Shown: positions 27,741 to 36,215, counted from the first letter of the stretch. The stretch is 64,000 bases of DNA from Gammaproteobacteria bacterium (GCA_018661465.1 JABJIC010000018.1:62001-126000); one strand, 5' to 3'. Numbers and translations are program-made. The notes: generated by a model from the letters alone, not told the origin.

Positions 27741-28394
27741 ATGGCGAACGCCAACACATTACGAATCACTGAAATATTCTACTCTCTACAGGGGGAGGCA
27801 AAGACTGCGGGCATTCCCACGGTATTTGTAAGGCTTACCGGTTGCCCACTTCGATGTCAGTATTGTGATACTGAATACGCTTTTGAGGGTGGAAATGTTT
27901 TAGAGTTGGAAGCAATTGAAGAAGATATTGCCAAGCATAATTGTAAATTAGTAACTGTTACCGGTGGAGAGCCATTGGCACAAGCTAACTGCAAAAAACT
28001 ATTAGCTCGACTCTGTGATAAAGGCTATGAAGTTTCACTTGAAACCGGCGGTGCGATGCCAATATCTGATATCGATGAGCGTGTGTCGATAGTTATGGAT
28101 CTAAAGACACCTGGATCTGCGGAGTGTGACAGGAATGATTTCGACAACATTCCTTTGTTAAAAGCCATTGATCAAATTAAATTTGTCATCTGTGATCGAG
28201 CTGATTACGAATGGTCTAAAGCGAAGCTCATGCAATATGACTTGAGCAACAGGGTGGAAGAAGTGCTTTTTTCTCCTTCATTCGATGAACTAAACACAGC
28301 TGATCTGGCTAGCTGGGTTTTACAAGATCATTTGCCAGTAAGAATGCAGCTGCAGATGCATAAGCAAATTTGGGGAAATGAGAGCGGACGATAG
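27741..28394 (+). CDS. queE: 7-carboxy-7-deazaguanine synthase
   Basis: QueE is a radical-SAM enzyme that makes 7-carboxy-7-deazaguanine from QueD's product on the way to queuosine. From ATG 27741 it has 217 residues, with [20 protein letters not shown], the cluster motif [15 protein letters not shown] (three cysteines of the [4Fe-4S] site) and [14 protein letters not shown] lies 11 bases upstream. A GTG at 27723 would add six residues. queC follows 26 bases later. Confidence 0.95.
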   Translation: MANANTLRITEIFYSLQGEAKTAGIPTVFVRLTGCPLRCQYCDTEYAFEGGNVLELEAIEEDIAKHNCKLVTVTGGEPLAQANCKKLLARLCDKGYEVSLETGGAMPISDIDERVSIVMDLKTPGSAECDRNDFDNIPLLKAIDQIKFVICDRADYEWSKAKLMQYDLSNRVEEVLFSPSFDELNTADLASWVLQDHLPVRMQLQMHKQIWGNESGR

Positions 28395-28420
28395 ATTCGC
28401 TCTTAATTGAGATTCGATAT

Positions 28421-29092
28421 ATGAAGAAGAAGGCTGTCGTACTAGTTTCAGGGGGATTGGATTCGGCAACTTGTCTTGCCATTGCCAGGGAACATGACCA
28501 TGAGTGTTATGCGCTAAGTTTCAATTATGGCCAGCGCTCAAGCAGTGAGTTGGATGCCGCAAAAGAAATATCCACCAAAGCGAAAGTAATAGAACACAAG
28601 ACAATTGCTCTTAATATGTCCGAGATCGGTGGTTCAGCTCTAACCGACGATAGCATCGAGGTTCCAGAGACTGAGACGAAAGGCATTCCTGTCACCTATG
28701 TGCCGGCTCGAAATACAGTGTTTCTTTCCTACGCATTGGCATGGGCAGAAGTAGTGGATGCTCAAGCTATCTATATAGGTGTCAATGCCTTGGATTACTC
28801 GGGTTACCCGGATTGCCGGCCAGAATACATCGCCGCTTTTCAACAATTAATGAATCTTGCTACCAAGGCGGGAGTTGAAGGTAAGCCCATCACCCTCATG
28901 ACTCCCCTGATAGACCTGAGTAAGGCAGAAATTATTCGCAGTGGGACTCGATTGGGAGTGAATTACGGACTAACAGTGTCCTGTTATCAAGCTGACGCAG
29001 AGGGCAGGGCATGTGCTCGATGTGACAGCTGTCGATTGCGTTTGAAGGGCTTTAAAGATGCCGGTGTGGATGATCCAACCCGATATCAGTAA
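28421..29092 (+). CDS. queC: 7-cyano-7-deazaguanine synthase
   Basis: QueC converts 7-carboxy-7-deazaguanine to preQ0 with ATP and ammonia. The 223-residue protein has the PP-loop [44 protein letters not shown], and the zinc-site cysteines in [21 protein letters not shown] near the C-terminus. It forms an operon with queE. queD is 19 kb away in this window. Confidence 0.97.
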   Translation: MKKKAVVLVSGGLDSATCLAIAREHDHECYALSFNYGQRSSSELDAAKEISTKAKVIEHKTIALNMSEIGGSALTDDSIEVPETETKGIPVTYVPARNTVFLSYALAWAEVVDAQAIYIGVNALDYSGYPDCRPEYIAAFQQLMNLATKAGVEGKPITLMTPLIDLSKAEIIRSGTRLGVNYGLTVSCYQADAEGRACARCDSCRLRLKGFKDAGVDDPTRYQ

Positions 29093-29095
29093 GAA

Positions 29096-29115
29096 AAATG
29101 CCTGATCAGGCATTT
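29096..29115 (+). terminator. Probable terminator after queC
   Basis: A perfect 20-base palindrome AAATGCCTGA/TCAGGCATTT starts four bases after the queC stop codon and can fold with a GATC loop. The T tract is only three to four bases, so termination may be weak. Confidence 0.55.
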
Positions 29116-29141
29116 CTATGTTAAAAAATACGCGGCATGAC

Positions 29142-29169
29142 TTGTCTTTTTTTATTTTGATAGTACTAT
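29142..29169 (+). promoter_or_regulatory. Sigma-70-like promoter of tRNA-Lys
   Basis: TTGTCT at 29142-29147 and TACTAT at 29164-29169 are spaced by 16 bases. The predicted start near 29176 is about 7 bases before the tRNA. Confidence 0.5.
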
Positions 29170-29182
29170 GTCGGCCTTTCTT

Positions 29183-29258
29183 GGGGCGTTAGCTCAGTCG
29201 GTAGAGCAGTTGGCTTTTAACCAATTGGTCGTGCGTTCGAGTCGCACACGCCCCACCA
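29183..29258 (+). tRNA. tRNA-Lys (anticodon UUU)
   Basis: This 76-base cloverleaf has a GGGGCGT/ACGCCCC acceptor stem, a D-loop with AGCTCAGTCGGTAGAGC, the anticodon loop CTTTTAA giving anticodon UUU, a T-loop GTTCGAGTC and an encoded CCA end. In Pseudomonas the tRNA-Lys gene next to queC is a known insertion site for genomic islands. Here no integrase follows, and I see no second copy of the tRNA 3' end downstream. Confidence 0.97.
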
Positions 29259-29288
29259 TTTTCTTTTTCTCCTTGTGTTCTTTTGTTG

Positions 29289-29312
29289 CCAGCCTTCGGG
29301 CTGGTGCTGTCG
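29289..29312 (+). repeat. REP-like hairpin, copy 1
   Basis: CCAGCC-TTCG-GGCTGG forms a 6-bp stem with a stable UUCG loop and is followed by TGCTGTCG. Copy 2 at 29532-29555 has the same stem and a similar 3' flank (TTCTGCCG). Confidence 0.6.
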
Positions 29313-29325
29313 CGTTATACTTTTT

Positions 29326-29452
29326 GGTTTTGTTGGAGAGTCTGGCTGTGCTTCTTACCGGCACGCTCGAGCACATCCATGTGGCGCTTCGCTTCGGCCG
29401 TCCATGGCCGAAGAGAGCCGTCCAGAAACACAGCCAAACTCTCCTTGAAACC
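29326..29452 (+). repeat. Structured palindromic element, copy 1
   Basis: An outer stem pairs 29335-29350 with 29429-29444 (15 of 16 positions). It can be extended by GGTTT/AAACC to the ends given here. Inside lie short stems (TTCT with AGAA, GGC with GCC), the conserved 32-base segment at 29362-29393 that contains CACATCCATGTG, and a hairpin at 29392-29413 with stem CTTCGGCC and loop GTCCAT. The same 32-base segment recurs inverted in copy 2. Confidence 0.85.
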
Positions 29453-29531
29453 GGATGTTTCGTTACTTATTCAAATCGGATCCTATTTGCATCTGCGTAT
29501 TGATGGTGGACGTGTTTGGGGTAGGGGATTA

Positions 29532-29555
29532 CCAGCCAGACGGCTGGTTCTGCCG
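29532..29555 (+). repeat. REP-like hairpin, copy 2
   Basis: CCAGCC-AGAC-GGCTGG followed by TTCTGCCG. Same orientation as copy 1, with the loop sequence changed and the stem kept. Confidence 0.6.
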
Positions 29556-29609
29556 TGTGAGCTGGTTAGGGTTGTATGCTGAAAGAATCTTCTACCTTCC
29601 ACACTATGA

Positions 29610-29723
29610 GGGAGGGGGTTGGATAGTTTCCTGAGTGACTCTCTGAGGCCAGGGACGGCCTCAGCGAAGCGCCACATGGATGTGCTCGAGCGTGTCACGA
29701 AGGAAGCTATCCAACCCCCTCCC
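29610..29723 (-). repeat. Structured palindromic element, copy 2 (inverted)
   Basis: The outer stem pairs 29610-29626 with 29707-29723 in 17 perfect pairs, and continues with 29628-29632 on 29701-29705. The inner stem GTGAC/GTCAC lies at 29635-29639 and 29694-29698. The hairpin at 29643-29664 has stem CTGAGGCC and loop AGGGAC. The 32-base segment 29663-29694 is the exact reverse complement of 29362-29393 in copy 1. Outer stem sequences are unrelated to those of copy 1. Confidence 0.85.
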
Positions 29724-29854
29724 GCCCAGCTACAGAAAAGAACACTAGACTGAACGATAGCTGTCATTTCCCTCAGTAGTTAAAAATAACACTACACCGC
29801 CCCATTCATAACAATCCCAATCCCTGTGATAAACTACGCCTTCGTCAAATCGGC

Positions 29855-30958
29855 ATGAGAATATTCATGAGTGAAGTAGAAACACCAGAAACAGATGATC
29901 GCTTAGCTGCGGATACTGACCTGGTGCGCAATTATTTAGATAAAGCGATTTGCCCACCTCAGATGAGCGAGGCGGAAACAGCGCGTTATATTTCTTTGAT
30001 TAAGGAATTGCTTAAGTCGAAGAACGCGCGACTTGTTGCTCACTACTATACCGATTCAGTACTGCAGGACCTCGCTGAGGAAACTGGCGGCTTTGTCGGC
30101 GACAGTTTGGAAATGGCGCGTTTTGGTCGAGATTGTGATGGGGAAACTCTGGTGGTAGCCGGAGTTCGGTTTATGGGTGAGTCTGCGAAGATTCTTAGTC
30201 CGCAGAAGAAAGTATTGATGCCGACTATTGAAGCCACCTGCTCACTGGATATTGCCTGTCCTATCGATAAGTTTTCAGCATTTTGTGACCAACATCCAGA
30301 CCGCACTGTCGTGGTCTATGCAAATACCTCTGCGGCTGTGAAGGCGCGCTCTGATTGGGTGGTAACTTCGAGTATTGCGCTTGATGTGGTTGAGCATCTA
30401 ATGGAGCAGGGTGAGAAAGTGCTATGGGCGCCTGATCGACACCTTGGATCATATATTCAAAAAGTAACCGGGGCAGACATGCTGCTTTGGGATGCAGCTT
30501 GTATTGTTCATGAAGAATTTAAGGCTCGAGGCTTGAAGGATATGCTGCAGATGTATCCGGACGCCGCTATCTTGGCTCACCCGGAATCACCTGACGCGGT
30601 GCTGGAAATTGCGGACCATATTGGCTCTACAACTCAAATTATTAATGCTGCTCGAGATCTGCCCAATAAAGACATAATCGTTGCAACTGATCAGGGGATT
30701 TTTCATAAGTTGCAACAAGTAGCTCCGGATAAGAATTTCATCGTTGCGCCAACGGCGGGAAATGATGCTACCTGTCGTAGCTGTGCTAACTGTCCTTGGA
30801 TGGGTATGAATACGTTAGAGAATCTTTATCATTCTCTAAAGACGGATAGCAATGAAATTGAAGTGGACGCAGAATTGGCAAAGAAAGCCATGATCCCGCT
30901 TCAGCGTATGTTGGATTTTGCTGCAGAACTACAGATCAAGGTGAAGGGTAAGGCCTAA
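29855..30958 (+). CDS. nadA: Quinolinate synthase
   Basis: NadA condenses iminoaspartate with dihydroxyacetone phosphate to quinolinate, using a [4Fe-4S] cluster, in NAD synthesis. The 367-residue protein shows [34 protein letters not shown], the first cluster Cys region [11 protein letters not shown] and the C-terminal [15 protein letters not shown]. The start may be ATG 29855 or 29867; neither has a strong ribosome site. It is the first gene after the tRNA-Lys spacer, so the hairpin region may supply its leader. Confidence 0.96.
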   Translation: MRIFMSEVETPETDDRLAADTDLVRNYLDKAICPPQMSEAETARYISLIKELLKSKNARLVAHYYTDSVLQDLAEETGGFVGDSLEMARFGRDCDGETLVVAGVRFMGESAKILSPQKKVLMPTIEATCSLDIACPIDKFSAFCDQHPDRTVVVYANTSAAVKARSDWVVTSSIALDVVEHLMEQGEKVLWAPDRHLGSYIQKVTGADMLLWDAACIVHEEFKARGLKDMLQMYPDAAILAHPESPDAVLEIADHIGSTTQIINAARDLPNKDIIVATDQGIFHKLQQVAPDKNFIVAPTAGNDATCRSCANCPWMGMNTLENLYHSLKTDSNEIEVDAELAKKAMIPLQRMLDFAAELQIKVKGKA

Positions 30959-31018
30959 AACTTATCCAGGCATTGTCCGCAAGCTTCTCGTTTCTAATCT
31001 CTTCCCTAAGCTTTTTTC

Positions 31019-32479
31019 CTAGCCTCGTTGTTCACGGGCTAATTCTTCTACTTCTCTTATTCTCTGGCGAAGTCTGGCAGCTTCAGCTGGTGCAGCACCG
31101 TTTTCGGTTTCAATGCGTAACGCGAACTGCAGTTGCTGTCTTGAACTTAGATAGTCTCCTAGCAATCGAAAATATTCTGCTCTTGCCTTGTGAACCTCGC
31201 TGATATTCCCAGCTTGTCCCTGAGTTTCTGACAGGCGGAACCAGAGTTGGTCATCGTTAGGTCGCTGTTGAATGTGTCTCTCCATCAGCTGTGCCGCTTC
31301 ACCATAGGATCGCGCCTCGGTCAGGGCATCGACAGCCGCCATGGTGAGAGGGTGATTATCAGGATTGATCTCCAGATGCCGCTGTAAGAAATTTAGTGAC
31401 TGACCCGGCTCATTTTGTGCGGTGAGAATCTCAGCTTGGGTGACAGCATAGCTTATGCGATTGGGATCTTTGTCCAGAAGGGGAGTCAGAGTTTGGCTTG
31501 CCAAGTTATATTGCTCGTTTTCATAGTAGGCGACGGCAAGTGCGTAACGATTAACATCGAGAGTAAAAGGGCTAGAGCTATCTTCCAGTAGTTGACGATA
31601 CTCGTTTACCAGAGCGGACTTGTTAACGGCATAATGTGCGACTACCCGGGCACGCATGACCTGATATTCGAGATTGGCGTAGTAGTCTTTGCCAGGATAA
31701 CGATAGGCGCGAGCCCTGGCATCGGAAATTCGAGACTCAGTTACCGGGTGAGTTAATAGGAATTCAGGTGGTCGACGACCGAATCGATTAATGGCAGCAA
31801 GCCTTTCAAACAGAGAAGACATACCGTCGGGATCGAACCCTGCTCTGTACATCGTATCCTGGCCAACTCTGTCGGCTTCCGCTTCGTTGCTTCTACTGAA
31901 ACGTAATTGGTTGTCTACGGAAAGACCCTGGGCTGCGGTGACTGCGGCTACACCATGGCCGCCATCAGATGTTGCCATGATTAATACGCTGGCTAGAAGC
32001 GCTCCCATTTGGGGGATTCTTCCAGCCTGAGCTTCATCCACTGACCTGGCGAAGTGACGTTGGCTTACGTGGGCAATCTCGTGGGCCATCACCGAGGCGA
32101 ATTCTGCTTCGCTCTGGGCATTGAGAAACAAGCCGGTGTTTACGCCTATTATTCCACCAGGGGCGGCAAAGGCATTGAGTTGTTCGCTGTCGATTATGAC
32201 GAATGAAAGGCGGTGATCTTTCAGCTGGCTGCGGGATGCCAGTTTGTAGGTGAGAGTTTCCAAGTATGAGTTCAGCAGGGCGTCTGGAATTGCCGGTGTA
32301 CTACGACGAATTTGGGAGAGAAACCGCTGCCCCATATCGTATTCCTCATCCAGAGAAACAGTACCGGAAATGCGATCACCCAAAGACGGCAGTGCAGGCT
32401 GACCATAAGCCGATATCGAGACTATGGATAGCAGTCCTAAAAATAGCCCTGTTGCTGTGTGTAAGCCGTGCTGGCGCAT
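31019..32479 (-). CDS. bepA: BepA-like M48 metalloprotease with TPR repeats
   Basis: BepA is a periplasmic protease and chaperone that helps assemble or degrade outer-membrane proteins such as LptD. The 486-residue protein has a signal peptide (about 1-26), the zinc motif HEIAH in ASVMAHEIAHVSQRHFARS, a third ligand in SNEAEADRVGQDTMYRAGFDP, and a C-terminal TPR region from about 300 on. It is convergent with nadA. It is divergent from the TusA-like gene, with a 295-base spacer containing a large hairpin. Confidence 0.9.
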   Translation of the reverse strand: MRQHGLHTATGLFLGLLSIVSISAYGQPALPSLGDRISGTVSLDEEYDMGQRFLSQIRRSTPAIPDALLNSYLETLTYKLASRSQLKDHRLSFVIIDSEQLNAFAAPGGIIGVNTGLFLNAQSEAEFASVMAHEIAHVSQRHFARSVDEAQAGRIPQMGALLASVLIMATSDGGHGVAAVTAAQGLSVDNQLRFSRSNEAEADRVGQDTMYRAGFDPDGMSSLFERLAAINRFGRRPPEFLLTHPVTESRISDARARAYRYPGKDYYANLEYQVMRARVVAHYAVNKSALVNEYRQLLEDSSSPFTLDVNRYALAVAYYENEQYNLASQTLTPLLDKDPNRISYAVTQAEILTAQNEPGQSLNFLQRHLEINPDNHPLTMAAVDALTEARSYGEAAQLMERHIQQRPNDDQLWFRLSETQGQAGNISEVHKARAEYFRLLGDYLSSRQQLQFALRIETENGAAPAEAARLRQRIREVEELAREQRG

Positions 32480-32538
32480 AAATATATACCTGGTTCTTCA
32501 GCCGAGAGTAGCATATTTCCATGAAACTGGCTTGCCGA

Positions 32539-32620
32539 TGCTTTAGCTAGTTACCCTGTGTTTAGGGCCTCTTCATGGACATGCACATGTCCATATATAT
32601 AGAAACCCACTAGCTAAGAC
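32539..32620. repeat. Large hairpin structure with two inner stems
   Basis: An outer stem pairs TTAGCTAGT (32543-32551) with ACTAGCTAA (32609-32617) and extends by TG/CA. Inside lie CCCT-GTGTTT-AGGG and the 9-bp stem ATGGACATG-CA-CATGTCCAT (32575-32594). The layout, with an outer stem enclosing two hairpins one of which is rich in CATGG/CCATG, resembles the elements at 29.3-29.7 kb, but the sequence identity is low. Confidence 0.55.
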
Positions 32621-32774
32621 AGCGATTTAGGAAAATTTCTTCGGCTAATGGGGTGAATTACCATAATGTGGCGTTAGACAGAGCCGCTGAAGCGGTTTGA
32701 AGACCCATTGGGAAGATGAGGACAAGATGCACAGAAAGGAGGCGAACACCGCCTCGAATTGCTAAAATGCCGGA

Positions 32775-33008
32775 ATGACAATGCATGTAGATATAGAACT
32801 GGATTTGAAGGGCTTGGAATGTCCAATGCCTCTGCTCAAAGCCAAGCTGGCACTGAATAATATGGAGTCCCAGCAGATATTAAAGGTAGCGGCGACAGAT
32901 CCCGGTTCAGAGAGAGACTTCCATCTTTTTGTTGAGCAAAGTGATCACCAGATTCTGGATTTTCAGAAAGACGACAGCGCCTATTTTTACTGGATTAAAA
33001 AAGGCTAG
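32775..33008 (+). CDS. TusA/SirA-family sulfur carrier-like protein
   Basis: This 77-residue protein has DLKGLECPMPLLKAKLAL, the CPxP motif with the reactive cysteine at about residue 15, and ends with an HQILDFQ..D...YFYWIKK strand, typical of TusA folds. TusA passes persulfide sulfur for 2-thiouridine in tRNA or for molybdenum cofactor. In Pseudomonas the homologue at this position has been linked to nitrate respiration and molybdoenzyme maturation. The usual TusBCDE partners are not in this window. perM follows on the same strand. Confidence 0.88.
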   Translation: MTMHVDIELDLKGLECPMPLLKAKLALNNMESQQILKVAATDPGSERDFHLFVEQSDHQILDFQKDDSAYFYWIKKG

Positions 33009-33044
33009 CAGCGGTCCTGACAGCAAGAGCGGAGAATTCTGGAA

Positions 33045-34151
33045 ATGAAGAAATTGCTTAACGATTTTCTAGATCGTTATTTTCACGACGAAGAATCAAT
33101 CATTTTGATGATCTTGTTAGTCGTCGGTTTGGGCGTGCTTCTCTTTCTAGGAGGAATGTTAGCGCCCTTGATCACTTCCGTGATCATTGCCTATCTGATG
33201 CAGGGTCTGGTCAATATCCTTCTTAAATACAATTTGTCGCCGAGACTGGCTTTTGTTCTTGTATATATCCTGTTTTTTGGTGTGTTCATTTTAATGTTGC
33301 TGGTTCTGTTGCCAAGCGCATGGGAGCAGCTACAAAGGCTTGCCTCAGAACTGCCCAACCTGATCAGTCAGTGGCAAGGTTCGCTGATGTTGTTACCGGA
33401 GAATTACCCTAATCTGTTTTCCGAGCAGCAGATTCAAGAATTTATAGTCGGCATCCGTGGAGAGTTGGGCGGCTACGGTCAGTCGGTTCTCCAATACTCG
33501 CTCGCTAGTATCCCCAGCATTTTTGGCTGGATTATTTTTATTGTTCTGGTGCCTATTCTGGTCTTCTTCATGATGAAGGATCAGTCGGAGCTTGTACTTT
33601 GGGCGGGTAATTTTCTTCCGCGTAATCGTCCCATGATGAGTCAGATATGGCGAGAGATGGATCAGCAAATATCCAATTACATTCGAGGTAAGGCCCTTGA
33701 AATATTTGTTGTTGGCAGTGCCAGCTATGTGTTGTTTGTAATATTGGGAATTAACTACGCCTTGCTGCTGTCAGTTCTGGTGGGGCTCTCTGTAATCGTG
33801 CCCTACATCGGTGCAACAGTAATTACCATCCCGGTGGCGGCCGTGGCCTATGTGCAGTGGGGAATAGGGGGTGAATTTTATACAGTGCTCATCGCCTACG
33901 GTATTTTGCAAATGCTGGACGGCAATGTTCTGGTGCCGGTAATTTTTTCCGAGGCGGTTAATCTGCACCCGGTAGCGATCATTTCAGCGGTATTGGTATT
34001 CGGCGGAATTTGGGGGCTGGCGGGTGTGTTTTTTGCCATACCACTGGCGACCCTCATCAAGGCTATTATTAATTCATGGCCTGGTCGGGTACAAACCCTC
34101 AATAGCGAGAGAATAAATCGAGAACCCGTCGCCGAAGCCGATGATGCCTAG
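33045..34151 (+). CDS. perM: AI-2E/PerM family permease
   Basis: This 368-residue membrane protein has about eight hydrophobic segments. Two lie near the N-terminus (ILLVVGLGVLLFLGGMLAPLI). A long amphipathic middle follows (about 95-150). The C-terminal cluster includes YALLLSVLVGLSVIVPYIGATV and VFGGIWGLAGVFFAIPLATLIKA, which match the AI-2E transporter/PerM family. Substrate unknown; some relatives export peptides or quorum signals or act as sodium antiporters. It follows the TusA-like gene by 36 bases. Confidence 0.88.
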   Translation: MKKLLNDFLDRYFHDEESIILMILLVVGLGVLLFLGGMLAPLITSVIIAYLMQGLVNILLKYNLSPRLAFVLVYILFFGVFILMLLVLLPSAWEQLQRLASELPNLISQWQGSLMLLPENYPNLFSEQQIQEFIVGIRGELGGYGQSVLQYSLASIPSIFGWIIFIVLVPILVFFMMKDQSELVLWAGNFLPRNRPMMSQIWREMDQQISNYIRGKALEIFVVGSASYVLFVILGINYALLLSVLVGLSVIVPYIGATVITIPVAAVAYVQWGIGGEFYTVLIAYGILQMLDGNVLVPVIFSEAVNLHPVAIISAVLVFGGIWGLAGVFFAIPLATLIKAIINSWPGRVQTLNSERINREPVAEADDA

Positions 34152-34228
34152 CTTTATGCTTGTTTTACTTAGGTTCGAAAAGCCGCAATGTGCTAAAGTC
34201 AGCGGCTTGATTAAACACTGGAAATGTA

Positions 34229-35128
34229 ATGTCTAAAGAGATTCGTGGCAGCATTGTAGCGATAGTGACCCCGATGCATGATGACGGTTCGCTGGATTTG
34301 CCTGCCCTTAACAAATTGCTGGAATGGCATATTGAATCAGGCACTCATGGTGTGGTGATCGTTGGCACAACAGGAGAGTCTGCTACTCTCAGTACCGAGG
34401 AGCACTGTGACCTGGTAGGCCATTGTGTCGATCAGGTAAAAGGGAGGGTTCCGGTAATAGCCGGAACCGGCTCCAACAACACACAGGAAGCGCTTTATTT
34501 TACTGAGTCTGCGCGGCAAAACGGTGCCGATGCGGCATTGTTGGTAGCTCCATATTACAATCGCCCTTCTCAGGAAGGTCTCTATCAGCATTTTAAAGTG
34601 CTGGCCAAAGGCGTAGATATTCCTCAAATTCTTTATAACGTTCCAGGTAGAACAGCCTGTGACTTGTCTCTGGAGACTGTGGACAGGTTGGCAGACCTCG
34701 AAAATGTTGTAGCGATAAAAGATGCAACTGGAGATATACCGAGGGGAATTGAACTAGTTCGAAAGTGTGGCGACAGATTGGCGGTCTATAGTGGGGAGGA
34801 TGCCATTACTCTGCCTTTGATGATGGCCGGTGCCCTGGGCACGATATCTGTTACTGCGAATGTGGCGCCGATGATGATGTCACAAATGTGCAGTCTCGCA
34901 CTTGCCGGTGAAGAAGCGGCCGCTCAAGCAATTGATGATAAGTTGATGTCGCTGCATCAGAATCTTTTTCTTGAGGGAAATCCGGTTCCCGTTAAGTGGG
35001 CTATGGCTCAAATGGGTTTAATCGGTAGTGGAATTCGATTGCCACTTGTGGAACTTGATAGCAAGTTCCAACTCCAAGTAAGCGAGGCACTAACAGCGGC
35101 AGGAATTGTACTGTCCGATGTGGCCTAA
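34229..35128 (+). CDS. dapA: 4-hydroxy-tetrahydrodipicolinate synthase
   Basis: DapA makes the first committed intermediate of lysine and diaminopimelate from pyruvate and aspartate semialdehyde. The 299-residue TIM barrel has GSIVAIVTPMHDDGSLD, GTTGESATLS, the catalytic tyrosine in APYYNRPSQEGLYQHF, and the Schiff-base lysine in VVAIKDATGD. bamC follows 17 bases later, the standard pair in gammaproteobacteria. Confidence 0.97.
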   Translation: MSKEIRGSIVAIVTPMHDDGSLDLPALNKLLEWHIESGTHGVVIVGTTGESATLSTEEHCDLVGHCVDQVKGRVPVIAGTGSNNTQEALYFTESARQNGADAALLVAPYYNRPSQEGLYQHFKVLAKGVDIPQILYNVPGRTACDLSLETVDRLADLENVVAIKDATGDIPRGIELVRKCGDRLAVYSGEDAITLPLMMAGALGTISVTANVAPMMMSQMCSLALAGEEAAAQAIDDKLMSLHQNLFLEGNPVPVKWAMAQMGLIGSGIRLPLVELDSKFQLQVSEALTAAGIVLSDVA

Positions 35129-35145
35129 CACTCAGGAATTTATTA

Positions 35146-36201
35146 ATGATTAGAATATTGTCCGTTGCCTTGCTAGCCGTAGCTCTTCAAGGCTGTAACT
35201 ATTTGATGGGAGACGATGGAATGTTTCCAGATCGCTCCGATGAGTATGCTAAGGCTCCAGTAACTCCGATAATGTCAGTTCCCGAGGATCTGGATAGCTA
35301 TACTCTGGATCAGCTTTATGTCGTCCCTGCTCAGATTTCCAGCACAGCAACAGCGTTTGAAGAGATTCCTCTACCTACGCCGCTTGAAACACGACGCCAG
35401 GAAGGTGTGATTATCCAGAATCTGGGAGATAAGGAGTGGGTTGTGATCGACGCCACCCCTGGTCAGGTATGGCCACTGGTTCGGGATTTCTGGACTCAGC
35501 TTCAGGTGATTCTTGATTATGAGAATCCAGGAACTGGAACAATGGAAACGTCCTGGCTGGAGGTAGATAGCGATCAGGAAATGCGCCACAAATATCGAGT
35601 TACTATTGAGCCCGGTCTGCATTCAGGCTATTCAGAAATCTATATTCTGCATATGGAAGATCTGCGTAGCGAACCTGAGCCTATAATTCTTACTTGGCCA
35701 GAAGCGTCAAATTCCGGAGAAAGAGAAAATCAGATAATGACCAACTTGTCTCAGTATCTGGCTGATAGAAATGATGTCTACCAGGCTTCTTCTGCGAGTT
35801 TACTGGCAGGAAGCATTGAGGCTGAACGCAAGGCAAACATTATTGATTCGGAACAGGGCGGTCAGCTACTGACCCTGCGCATGGACTTTAATAGGGCATG
35901 GGTTCAAGTAAGACAGGCAATCGAAGAGGCGGACATTGCCATTCTGGAAACTGATCGAGATGAGCGCTACTACAATGTACGTTTTTCCGGAATCGAAGAC
36001 GATGAGGAAGACACAGGTTTTATTGGAAGGCTTTTCGGTGGCTCAGAAAATGAAGCAGCCGTTGAAGAGCAAGATTTTGTGGTTAGGTTTCAGGAATCAG
36101 GAGGCATCATCAGTGTAGAAGCTACAGCGATAGATTCTTCATCAGATCTGAGCCAGCTAACAGCAGAGCTTCTGCAGGTCATTAACGATAATCTTGGATA
36201 G
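35146..36201 (+). CDS. bamC: Outer membrane assembly lipoprotein BamC
   Basis: BamC is a lipoprotein of the BAM complex that inserts outer-membrane beta-barrels. The 351-residue protein starts with a lipoprotein signal ending in ALQGCNYLMGDDG (Cys at about 17). It has an unstructured N-terminal stretch and two helix-grip domains: about 85-200 (VVIDATPGQVWPLVRDFW) and about 240-350 (MDFNRAWVQVRQAIEEADIAI). It lies downstream of dapA in the same operon. Confidence 0.88.
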   Translation: MIRILSVALLAVALQGCNYLMGDDGMFPDRSDEYAKAPVTPIMSVPEDLDSYTLDQLYVVPAQISSTATAFEEIPLPTPLETRRQEGVIIQNLGDKEWVVIDATPGQVWPLVRDFWTQLQVILDYENPGTGTMETSWLEVDSDQEMRHKYRVTIEPGLHSGYSEIYILHMEDLRSEPEPIILTWPEASNSGERENQIMTNLSQYLADRNDVYQASSASLLAGSIEAERKANIIDSEQGGQLLTLRMDFNRAWVQVRQAIEEADIAILETDRDERYYNVRFSGIEDDEEDTGFIGRLFGGSENEAAVEEQDFVVRFQESGGIISVEATAIDSSSDLSQLTAELLQVINDNLG

Positions 36202-36215
36202 CCTTGATTGCTTTA

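Larger units (their letters stand above)
29259..29854. other. Gene-free, hairpin-rich spacer between tRNA-Lys and nadA
   Basis: About 600 bases without a credible gene. The spacer holds two short REP-like hairpins and two inverted copies of a large structured element, annotated separately. Frames of about 60-110 codons crossing it are read through the repeats or antisense to the tRNA and have no coding character. Confidence 0.8.

Noticed and set aside
29194-29376. 60-codon minus-strand frame ending in MVGRVRLERTTNWLKANCSTD
   Set aside because: It is the antisense of tRNA-Lys, a well-known false gene call.
29168-29767. Several frames of 94-111 codons through the tRNA-Lys spacer
   Set aside because: They run across the tRNA and the palindromic repeats. 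Their sequence is explained by the repeats, and no domain is present.
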